Shown here: piece by piece, positions 16,021 through 24,200 of the stretch
Numbering within the stretch: position 1 is the stretch's first letter
Layout: every line of letters begins with the position of its first letter
NCBI RefSeq assembly: GCF_000025325.1
Contig: NC_013743.1
Location: 1,488,001 to 1,552,000, forward strand
DNA: 64,000 nucleotides
Reading direction: 5' to 3'
Source: Haloterrigena turkmenica DSM 5511
GTDB lineage: Archaea > Halobacteriota > Halobacteria > Halobacteriales > Natrialbaceae
The notes under the pieces: generated by a model
Seen by the model: the letters and a program-made list of their open reading frames with translations, nothing else
Told to the model about the DNA's origin: nothing
The model's database searches: none
Made by a program: the position numbers and the translations under genes

Positions 16021-16614
16021 ATGAACGGACCGAACGGGCGTCCCCTCGAGCGACGACGGCTACTCGGCGTCCTCGGGGCTGGCCTCCTCGCGGGGGGCGC
16101 CGGCTGTCTGGGTGGGGACGGCGGCGACGGCGAAGACGAAGGAGAAGACGAGCCGCGGACGGTAGACCCGACCATCGAACATCCGGGCGACGAACCCGTC
16201 GCGTTCACCGACGAGCAGAACTGTCCGATCTGCAATATGACGCCGGCCGACTACCCCGCCTGGCACGGTCAGGTCGCCCACGAGGACGGGACGGGGGCCG
16301 CTTTCGATACCCCGGGCTGTCTGTTCGCCTATCTCGTCATCACCACGTCCGACTCGCCCGTCGCCGGCGCCTGGATCTCCGACTACGAGACGGGCGACCT
16401 CATCGACGCGACCGAGGCGTCCTACGTGCTCATTACCGACGAGACCGCCGTCGACGATATCATGAAGATTAACCCGCGGTCGTTCGCCGAGCGGGACGAC
16501 GCCGTCGCCTTCCTCGAGGAGTACGATGCGGAAGAACTGACCGAGGAGGACATCATCGAGTTCGACGAGATCGACCGCGAGACGGCCGAGATCTATCGCG
16601 GCAATCGCATGTGA
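16021..16614 (+). CDS. NosL-like copper-binding lipoprotein
   Basis: This 197-residue lipoprotein begins MNGPNGRPLERRRLLGVLGAG with a lipobox ending at Cys29. It carries the NosL signature CPICNM (Cys68, Cys71, Met73) followed by a DTPGCLFAYL segment. NosL is a Cu(I) chaperone for nitrous oxide reductase, but no nosZDFY genes are in the window. It may therefore serve another copper enzyme. A long acidic Glu/Asp stretch follows the anchor. The ATG at 16021 is chosen because it begins the signal peptide. Confidence 0.82.
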   Translation: MNGPNGRPLERRRLLGVLGAGLLAGGAGCLGGDGGDGEDEGEDEPRTVDPTIEHPGDEPVAFTDEQNCPICNMTPADYPAWHGQVAHEDGTGAAFDTPGCLFAYLVITTSDSPVAGAWISDYETGDLIDATEASYVLITDETAVDDIMKINPRSFAERDDAVAFLEEYDAEELTEEDIIEFDEIDRETAEIYRGNRM

Positions 16615-16638
16615 CCAACGGACTCCCCGCCCGTTCCG

Positions 16639-17508
16639 CTACGTTCGCCGCTGGATCACGATGACGCCGACGACGACCAGCGTGCCGCCCAGCACCGTCG
16701 TCGCCGTCACTGGTTCGTCGAGCACTGCCGCACCGAGGACGACGGCGACTGCCGGTTCGGCCGTGCTGATGATGCTCGCCCTGCTCGCCCCGATTCTCGA
16801 TAGGCCGGCGTAGAGGAGACTAATCGGAATCGCCGTCGAGAACATCGCGAGCGCGATCAACACGCCCCACGCGGTCGGCTCGGTCGCCGCCGGCACCGCG
16901 AACGTCCCCCGCGCCGCGCCGATCGCGAGAAACAGGAGCCCCGACGCCGGCAGCACGTGGGCCGTCAGCACCTGCGGATCGACCGACTCGAGGACGCGCT
17001 CGCTGCCCAGCATGTAGCCCGCGTAGCAGATCGCCGAACCGAGCACGATGACCACGCCTCGCGGATCGGCACCGGCGGGGTCCGCACCGACGATCAGCGC
17101 CACGCCGCCGAGCGAGAGACAGAGCGCCGCGACGAGGGGCCCGCTGATCCGGTCGGGCGACGTGAAGAGCGTGACGGCGACGACGATCGCCGGAAACGTG
17201 AAGAGGACGATCGCGACCAGTCCCGCGGTGAGATGCTCGAGTCCCCAGAAGTAGAAGCCGCTCATGCCGCCGTAGCCGCCGATCCCGAGGAGTGCCGCCC
17301 AGCCGAGCAATCGACCGTTGAGAAGGTTCTGACGACCCTGTGCGGCCAACAACCCCCAGAGGACCGCCGACGCGATGGCGAACCGAAACGCGAGAATCGT
17401 CGGAATCGAGAGGCCGACGTCGCCCCCGAGCGTCCCGAAAATGCCGACGGTTCCGAACCCGACGGCCGACGCGAGCACGTAGCCGATCCCGACCGTCCGC
17501 TCGTCCAT
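16639..17508 (-). CDS. EamA (DMT superfamily) transporter
   Basis: This 289-residue membrane protein has ten predicted helices in two EamA repeats. Motifs such as FGTVGIFGTLGG, FRFAIASAVLWG and the C-terminal ISTAEPAVAVVLGAAVLDEPVTATTVLGG are typical of drug/metabolite exporters. I chose the ATG at 17508 (MDERTVGIGYV); the frame extends upstream through an Arg-rich non-membrane stretch. The substrate is unknown. A decayed piece of another EamA gene lies just upstream on the opposite strand. Confidence 0.87.
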   Translation of the reverse strand: MDERTVGIGYVLASAVGFGTVGIFGTLGGDVGLSIPTILAFRFAIASAVLWGLLAAQGRQNLLNGRLLGWAALLGIGGYGGMSGFYFWGLEHLTAGLVAIVLFTFPAIVVAVTLFTSPDRISGPLVAALCLSLGGVALIVGADPAGADPRGVVIVLGSAICYAGYMLGSERVLESVDPQVLTAHVLPASGLLFLAIGAARGTFAVPAATEPTAWGVLIALAMFSTAIPISLLYAGLSRIGASRASIISTAEPAVAVVLGAAVLDEPVTATTVLGGTLVVVGVIVIQRRT

Positions 17509-17565
17509 ATTCTCACGAGACCGTCTCGAGCGTATAGCGTCGGCGATTCGACGCGTCCGTTGAGA

Positions 17566-17775
17566 GTGATTGTCGCTCACAGCGAGCCGTTCTGGAGTCA
17601 CACCGTCGTCAACTGGACGCGCAAGGTCGTCGTCAGCGTGGCCCGGCTAGATGAACTGATCGGATCGACGATCCTCGCCGTCGTGTTGCTCGCCGAGGTA
17701 CCCGACGCCGTGACGATCGCCGGCGGTACCGTCGTTCTCGCGGGGATCTATCTCACGATCGTCGGGCGGAACAGC
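17566..17775 (+). pseudogene. C-terminal remnant of a second EamA transporter
   Basis: The plus frame reads as the last two EamA helices: NWTRKVVVSVARLDELIG, then STILAVVLLAEVPDAVTIAGG and TVVLAGIYLTIVGR. These match the usual NWAL...VS...EPIGAxxLA...E pattern of the second repeat, with substitutions (Glu-Pro to Asp-Glu, lost small residues). The first 200 or so residues are missing, and the frame then runs antisense through the winged-helix gene. This is a broken gene fragment, not a functional transporter. Confidence 0.55.
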
Positions 17776-17816
17776 CGCGGCGCTACGGACCGGGCGGAAC
17801 GGCGTCCGAGAAAACG

Positions 17817-18032
17817 TTACTCCGAGAGCGTCGTGAGATACTTTCGGCCGTCCTCGGTGATCGTGTAGACGCCGCCCGAGACCTGTCGCACGTGGCCGTC
17901 CGACTGGAGATCGTAACACACCTGCGTCACCGTCACCGGATGCTCCTCGAGCGTCGCCGCCAGCGTCCCCACTTCGACCGCGCCGCGCTCGTCGAGGACC
18001 CGTAAGAGCCCTCGACTCGAGCAGTTGGTCAT
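17817..18032 (-). CDS. small winged-helix DNA-binding protein
   Basis: This 71-residue protein starts MTNCSSRGLLRVLDERG. It has a helix-turn-helix (VGTLAATLEEHPVTVTQVCYDLQSDGHV) followed by a beta wing (GGVYTITEDGRKYL). It is a minimal MarR/DUF2250-like regulator with no effector domain. The start at 18032 sits one base from the predicted transcription start, so the message is probably leaderless. Two copies of GTATAAC lie between the start and the TATA box, suggesting autoregulation. It is flanked on both sides by decayed gene fragments. Confidence 0.72.
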   Translation of the reverse strand: MTNCSSRGLLRVLDERGAVEVGTLAATLEEHPVTVTQVCYDLQSDGHVRQVSGGVYTITEDGRKYLTTLSE

Positions 18033-18033
18033 T

Positions 18034-18064
18034 GTATAACCACGTATAACGGAGATATATAAAA
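18034..18064 (-). promoter_or_regulatory. promoter and tandem operator candidate of the winged-helix gene
   Basis: The minus strand shows TTTTATATATC at 18055-18064 as TATA. Two direct copies of GTTATAC, ten bases apart, follow at 18044-18050 and 18034-18040, between TATA and ATG. A period of one helical turn suggests two protein subunits bound on the same DNA face. Confidence 0.5.
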
Positions 18065-18108
18065 TAGTAGTTTCGGTACTGGGTACGGAGAATATAATAT
18101 CAATAAGG

Positions 18109-18327
18109 ATGATAAATCGTCGATCCGACGACGGACGCGCCGCCGAGAGCCGCGACGGCGTCGAGGTGATCACCGTCATGATCGACTCAGTCGCCGAGCA
18201 GAGCGACGAGGTCACGGCCGCGGTACGGAGCATCGCGGCCGCCACGGAAGAGCAGACGATGATGGTCGAGAACATCGAAGACAGTATCGAGGCCCTCGAG
18301 CGGGACATCGAGGACGTCCTCAACTGA
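18109..18327 (+). pseudogene. C-terminal remnant of a methyl-accepting chemotaxis transducer
   Basis: This 72-codon frame resembles the last helix of haloarchaeal transducers (VAEQSDEVTAAVRSIAAATEEQ, written here as two pieces VAEQSDEV and TAAVRSIAAATEEQ, then IEDSIEALERD). The receptor, HAMP and conserved signalling tip are all absent, so it cannot signal as a transducer. An ATG is present at 18109, and AT-rich sequence precedes it. It might be expressed as a short coiled-coil peptide, but a decayed gene end is more likely. Confidence 0.55.
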
Positions 18328-18391
18328 CCGGACCGCTCGCGTTTCGCAACAGTACGCTTCAGCCGTAGGATAGCCGCCAGCGACCGACTCG

Positions 18392-19000
18392 TTACTCCTC
18401 GAGCATCGGATACGACTGGGTGCCGCCCCGGGAGTTTCGCGCGACCAGCGTCGCCACCGCGGCCGTCCCGCCCGCGACTGGGCGGCGCCGCTCCGCGTAG
18501 GAGAGGATCGTCAGGTCGAGACACGCCCGCAGGAGGTCGTTCGATCGGTACCGGAAGCGCTCGCTCGAGGGGCCGACCTCGACCGGATTCGAAGAGCGGA
18601 GGTGGTGTTCGTAGACGAGGACGCCGCCGGGCGCCAGCGCGTCCTTGAGGTCGGGCAGGTGCTCGAGCGCAGCGAAGAAGCTCACGGCGAGCACGTCGTA
18701 CTCGTCGGTCGGGAGTTCGACGTCGTCCAGATCGGCTCGCTGCCAGTTCACCTCGAGGCCGCGCTCGTCGGCTCGGTCTCGCGCCCGCTCGATCGCCGCG
18801 TCGGAGATGTCGATCGCGTCGACCTCGTACCCGTGCTCGGCGAGAAAGAGCGCGTTCCGTCCGGTCCCGGTCGCGACGTCGAGTGCCCGCCCCTCGGGCA
18901 GCGTGGCGATCCGCCGCTCGAGTTCCGGAATCGGCTCGTCGGGAAGTTCGAACTCGACGTCGCCGTACCGCTCGTTCCACCGCTCGCGCTCGTCGGTCAT
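18392..19000 (-). CDS. class I SAM-dependent methyltransferase, TehB-like
   Basis: This 202-residue methyltransferase has motif I LDVATGTGRNALFLAEHG, an acidic ribose-binding end of strand 2 (VDAIDIS) and motif II-like YDVLAVSFFAALEHL. A C-terminal half contains LVYEHHLRSS. The start MTDERERWNERYGDVEF is the normal N-terminus of TehB/UbiE-like small methyltransferases. The substrate is unknown. It diverges from the redoxin gene at 19128. Confidence 0.85.
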   Translation of the reverse strand: MTDERERWNERYGDVEFELPDEPIPELERRIATLPEGRALDVATGTGRNALFLAEHGYEVDAIDISDAAIERARDRADERGLEVNWQRADLDDVELPTDEYDVLAVSFFAALEHLPDLKDALAPGGVLVYEHHLRSSNPVEVGPSSERFRYRSNDLLRACLDLTILSYAERRRPVAGGTAAVATLVARNSRGGTQSYPMLEE

Positions 19001-19127
19001 GGCTTCCCTAACGGGCGTGGGACAGTTGTCTGTGGCGGTCTCGAGGGGGCGTCGCCGGCAGTGAACTCTTCTTTCGTCGCTCCGTACGGCCGGCCATGCC
19101 GGTCCCCGCCGCACGGGGAGTGAGTTG

Positions 19128-19763
19128 ATGAACAGACGCGAACTCCTCGCCGGTCTCGGAAGCGCGGGCGCCCTCGCCGGCGCCGGGACCCTGCTGCGAA
19201 TCGGGCCGCCGTCGTTCGGCGCCGACGGTCCGGGGATGAGCGACGGCGACGAGTCCCTCGAGGTGGAAACGATCGACGCGCGCGGGAGCGAGGCGGGGAC
19301 GGTCCGCGTTCCGACCGACGCGGTCACGCTCGTCACGTTTTTCGTCACCGGCTGCGGCAACTGTCAGGCACAGATTCCCGAACTCGCCGCCGCCCGCGAT
19401 CGGCTCCGGGAGCGACGCGGCGACGCCGTCCGATTCCTCGCGGCCACCTACCAGCGCTCCGAGACGCTGTCGCCGTCCGCGCTCCGCGAGTGGTGGGCGA
19501 CCCACGGCGGCGACTGGGCCGTCGGCTACGACGCCGGACTGGCCGGCGCCTACGGCGTCGTCGGCTACCCGACCACGATCGTCGTCGATCCGAACGGCGA
19601 GAAGCGGTGGCACGAGACCGCCGTCCTCGATCGCGAGACGATCGTTCGGGACGTCGACGCCGAACTCGAGGCCGAGGATACCGACGGTGACCGTGAGAAG
19701 GAGCCGTTCGACGAAACGGCCGGCGAGTCGACGGCGTCGCGCATCGGTGACTCAGGGACGTAA
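19128..19763 (+). CDS. TlpA-like thiol-disulfide redoxin, exported
   Basis: This protein of about 211 residues starts MNRRELLAGLGSAGALAGAG, a Tat-type signal. It has a thioredoxin-fold domain with the redox pair CGNC (Cys76, Cys79) and the cis-Pro segment GYPTTIVVD. It probably reduces or shuffles disulfides outside the membrane. A polar acidic tail of about 40 residues ends the protein. GGGGAGTGAG precedes the ATG as a possible Shine-Dalgarno site. It may support assembly of copper or haem proteins, an inference from other TlpA proteins. Confidence 0.8.
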   Translation: MNRRELLAGLGSAGALAGAGTLLRIGPPSFGADGPGMSDGDESLEVETIDARGSEAGTVRVPTDAVTLVTFFVTGCGNCQAQIPELAAARDRLRERRGDAVRFLAATYQRSETLSPSALREWWATHGGDWAVGYDAGLAGAYGVVGYPTTIVVDPNGEKRWHETAVLDRETIVRDVDAELEAEDTDGDREKEPFDETAGESTASRIGDSGT

Positions 19764-19910
19764 CGGCGGCTACTGGCGCGGATCTCCGACGATCGAATCG
19801 TGGCCGTCGCACAGGGAACGGCGGATCGATCCCGGTCTCAGCCGGATTGTCTCTTCCAGTGACAGGCAAAGGTTTACGACTGCCTCTGACTCAGTAATAC
19901 GGGATCACAG

Positions 19911-21242
19911 ATGATTCTCATCATCGGTGCCGGGAGCGTCGGATCGAATTTGGCCGCTGACCTCGCGGAATCCAATGATGTGGTTGTCATCGACCGAAAT
20001 GCGGACCTGGTCGATGAGCTTCGTTCACAACACGACGTGACCGGGGTCGTCGGCGACGGTCGCTCGGCAGCGACGCTCCGGGAGGCGGGCATCGATCGGG
20101 CGGAGATCGTCGTCGCGAGCACCGATAGTGACGCGGCGAACGTCATGGTCTGCAACGCGGCCAAGCAGGCCGGCGATCCCCACACCATCGCCCGCGTCAA
20201 GGAGGTCGGGTTGTTCGAGACCTGGCAGTCGCTCGACGAGGGGCTCGGCGTCGACACGATGCTGTGTATCGACAAGCTCGCGGCCGAAGCCGTCGTTCGG
20301 ACGATCGCGCTTCCGGGCGCCCACGCCGTCGATACCTTCGCCGACGATCAGGTGGAGGTCGCCGAGTTCGAAATCGGGGAGGACACGCCGATAACCGGTC
20401 AGAGCGTCGCGGAGGCGGATCGCTACGCGTCGACGACGTTCGCGGCGATCCTCCGGGACGACGACGTCATCATCCCGACCGGGGAGACGGTGATCCAGTC
20501 GGGGGACTGCGTCGTCGTGATCGGCAGTCTCGCCAGCATCAGCCGCTTTGCGGAGGACGTTTCCGCTCAGCAGCCGTTGAAATCCGAAGACGACATCGTG
20601 ATCGTCGGCGGCGACGTGCTGGGCTACCAGATCGCACAGCAGTTCGAGACCCGGGGTTGGACGCCGGAAATCGTCGAGCGCGATCCGGAGCAGGCGTCGC
20701 AGTTGACGACCCGGCTCCGCGGCTCGTCGGTCGCGGAGACCGACGTGACGAACATCGGCGGCTTCAACCCCGACGTGTTAACGGGCGCCGATCTGGTCGT
20801 CGGCACGGTCGACGATAACACGAACTACCTCCTGGCGCAGTTGGCCAGGGAATTCGACGTCGCCAGAACCGCGGCCGTCGTCGACAATCCCGAGGTCGTC
20901 GACCTCTTCGAGGAAACCGGACTCGACGTGATCGTCCACCCCGAAGACATAATCGTCAGCGAGATCCTCCGGACCATTTACGAGCCGAGTCCGGAGGAAG
21001 TCGGCGTCCTGGGACACGACGACGCCGAAGTGCTCGAGGTCCTCATCGATTCGGAGAGCGCCCTCGCCGGGAAAGCCCTCCGGGACGTTACCGACCAGCT
21101 TCCGTCCGGGATCGTAATCGGCGCGATCGTCCGCAACGAGCAGCTGCAAATCCCGCGGGGCAACAAGATCATCCAAACCGGTGATCGGGTCATCGCGTTC
21201 GTTGACGCTTCCGTCGCCGCCGAGGTCGCCGAACTAATCTGA
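19911..21242 (+). CDS. trkA: Trk potassium uptake system NAD-binding subunit
   Basis: This 443-residue cytosolic subunit controls a TrkH-type potassium channel by binding nucleotides. It contains two RCK units, each with a Rossmann fold (GAGSVGSNLAADLA at residue 6; IVGGDVLGYQIAQQFE near 230) followed by a TrkA-C domain. The layout equals bacterial TrkA. No trkH is adjacent. GTTTACGAC about 35 bases upstream is a possible TATA element. High internal potassium makes this system central to haloarchaeal osmotic balance. Confidence 0.93.
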   Translation: MILIIGAGSVGSNLAADLAESNDVVVIDRNADLVDELRSQHDVTGVVGDGRSAATLREAGIDRAEIVVASTDSDAANVMVCNAAKQAGDPHTIARVKEVGLFETWQSLDEGLGVDTMLCIDKLAAEAVVRTIALPGAHAVDTFADDQVEVAEFEIGEDTPITGQSVAEADRYASTTFAAILRDDDVIIPTGETVIQSGDCVVVIGSLASISRFAEDVSAQQPLKSEDDIVIVGGDVLGYQIAQQFETRGWTPEIVERDPEQASQLTTRLRGSSVAETDVTNIGGFNPDVLTGADLVVGTVDDNTNYLLAQLAREFDVARTAAVVDNPEVVDLFEETGLDVIVHPEDIIVSEILRTIYEPSPEEVGVLGHDDAEVLEVLIDSESALAGKALRDVTDQLPSGIVIGAIVRNEQLQIPRGNKIIQTGDRVIAFVDASVAAEVAELI

Positions 21243-21257
21243 CCGGATACATCCGGC

Positions 21258-24200
21258 CTATGAGTCGCCGCCGAATCGGGTGAACAGCCCGGAGAGCGAC
21301 TCCGTCAGGGACGAGCGACTGCCGCCGAGCGCCGCGACGCCGTCGTCGACCAGCCACAGCGTCGCGCTCGAGACGACGAGTTCTGTCGCGGTCGCCTCGC
21401 GCTCGAGTCGCCAGCGCCGGCGTCCGTCGCCGGCCGTCAGCGCGAGCAGGCGTCCGTCGTCGGTCGCCAGATAGACCGCCTCGCCGACGACCGCGGGCCC
21501 CGTCGTCGCCGTTCCGACGTCGACGCGCCAGCGCTCGGTTCCCCGCGCCGTCTCGACGGCGTAGCAGCTGCCGTCCGAACTGGCGACGTATGCCGTCCCG
21601 TCGGCGACCGCGGGCGCCGTCTCGATCCGGGCGCCGGTATCGAACCGGAACCGGCGCGATCCGTCGTCGCCCGACAGCGCCAACAGCGTCTCGCCGCTGG
21701 CGACGTAGACCGTACCGTCGGCGACCGCCGGCGGAGTGCCGATCGGTCGCTCGAAGGTCCGCTCCCAGCGTCGGTCCCCGTCGGCCGCCTCGAGCGCGAG
21801 CAGGCGGTCGTCGACGGCGACGTAGACTGTCCCGTCGGCGACCGTCGGCCCGGCGAATTCGCCGGGCCGATCGACCGCCCAGATCGGCCGTCCGCTCTCG
21901 AGGTCGATCGCGTGCAGCGCGTCGCTGCCGACGTAGACCGTCCCGTCGGCGACGACCGGCGCCGTCCGGACGCGGCCGTCGGTCTGGTAGCGCCACTCCC
22001 GCTCGCCGGTCTCGGCGTCGATCGCGTAGACGGCACCGTCGGCGCTGCCGACGACGACCCTCCCCTCGGCGACCGCGGGCGCGGCCCGGACCGGGCCGCC
22101 GGTTTCGAACCGCCAGCGCTCGCGCCCGTCCTCGAGGTCCAGCGCGGCGACGCTGCCGTCGTCGCGACCGACGGCGACCGTCTCGCCGACGACCGCCGGG
22201 GCGGCTTCGATCGCGGCGTCTTCGGGATCGTCGCGCCAGCGTTCGGTCGGGCGCCGTCCCAGCGGTCGACCGCCGACTGCGTGACCGGTCCGAGCCGGCC
22301 CCGCCCGCGTCATCGGCCAGCCGGCGGCGTCGCCGTCGTCGGAATCGGGGAGTGCATCGGTGGCGTCGGCGAGTCGCGTCGCCGCGCCCTCGGCCGCCGC
22401 GGCGACGGCCGGGACGGGGTCGTCGGTCAGCAACTCGATCGCGGGTCGCGTCTCGGTCGCCTCGAGCGCCGCCAGCGTCCGGACGGCTCGAGCGCGCACC
22501 CGGCCGTCGGGATCGGTGAGTCGCGACTCGAGGACCGAGAGGGGGGTCCGGCCGACGTCCTCGAGCGGCGACCCGTCGTCCGACTGGGCACACGCGGCCA
22601 GCGCGCCGGCGGCCGTTGCCCGGACGTCGGCGTCGGGGTCCTCGAGCGCCGCGAGCAGCGCCGGTACCGCGTTCGCGAACCCGGACGGGTCGTCGTCGGC
22701 CATCGTCTCGAGGACCCGGCCGGTGGTGACCCGGACGACGGGACTGTCGGCCTCGAGCCCGCCGGCGATCTTCTCGATTCCGGTCGGTCGGAGCGTCGCC
22801 GACTCGTCGGCCAGCACGGCCAGCGCGAGGACGGCGAGGCCGGCGACCCACGGCTCCGCGTCCAACCGGTCGCCCATCCCCGAGAGCTGGGTGTTGATCC
22901 CGTCGGTGTGGGTCGGCGTCTCGCCGCCGGCCGCCAGCGAGGCGGCGTCGAGCAGCCGGTTGTCGATCGCCTCGAGACCGGATTCCAGCGCGTCTCCGTC
23001 GTCGTGGTCCGTTACCGCGAGAGTCCCGAGCGCGAGCGCGGCGTAGCCCCGGACCGCCTCGTCGGCCGGTGGCGCACCGCTCCCGTCGGGCGTGCCGTCC
23101 GCGAGCACGTCTGCCAGTCGATCCCGTGCGGTGGCCGCGTCGTCGGGCGCCGTCGCCGCCAACCGCGCGATCTCCCCGGCGGTCGCGCGCCAATCACCGT
23201 CCCCGTCGGACTCGAGCCGATCGACCAGCGCCCCGGTGACGGCGTTGCCGTCGTCCACCGCGACGACCGTCGTCAGCGCCCGTCGGAGCGCCGGCGCGTC
23301 TGCTCCGCCCGGCGTGAACCGCTCGAGCAGCGACGAGGCGGCCGCGGCGACCGGCTCCGAATCGCGCTGTGCGACGTCCCCGAGCGCGGCGGCGACGGCG
23401 GCCGACCGGTCGTCATCGCCCGACAGCGACTCGAGGACCACGTCGGTCGGCGTCGGCTCGACGTCGGCGTCCGCCGCGAGCGTCGTCGCGAGGGCCTCGA
23501 GCGCCGCGACGCGAACGGCCGGGGTGGGATCGACCAGCGCCGCGGAGAGCGCCTCGACGACGGCTTCGGCCTCCGCCCCGGACTCGAGGCCGAGCGTGGC
23601 GAGGGCCTCGCAGGCGGCGACGCGGACTCGCTCCGACTCGGCCGTCGTCTCCGCGACGGCCAACGATAGCGCCGGCCGACGGTCGGCAGCGGCGTCGTCT
23701 GCGGGTGCGATCTCGGCGAGCGTTCGGCGAACGGTCCGCCGGACGGTGTGGTCCGAATCGTCCAGCGCCGCCAGCAACGAGACCAGCACGCCGTCCTCGC
23801 GGACGTCGTCGGGGGCCGACGCCGCGACCCGCGAGAGGACGATCGCCGCGTTGTTTCGAACCGTCGCGTCCTCGTCGTCCAACCGCTCGGCCAGCGGGGC
23901 GACGGCGTCGCGAACCGCGAGCGGCCGTTCGGCCGCGACAGAGACGAGGTCGCGCGTCGCGGCCCGCCGAACGGCGGCCGCGTCGTCGCCGAGCCGTCGG
24001 ATCAGCGATCGCACCGCCGGGTGGGCGTCGGCGATCGCCGACCGCGCGACGTCGGCGAGGCCGCGGGCCGCGTACCCCTGCATCCACTCGTCGTCCGCGT
24101 CCGAGGCGGTCCCCGCCTCGCCCTCGAGGGTCTCGAGGAGCGCTGGAACGTCGGTCCCGTCGACCGGCATCTCGCGTGCGAGCGCAGCCAGCGCGTCGGC

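Noticed and set aside
16957..17565. Upstream extension of the EamA remnant frame
   Set aside because: It is antisense to the intact EamA gene and is Arg/Asp/Glu-rich with no membrane helices. Only the part after 17566 resembles a transporter.
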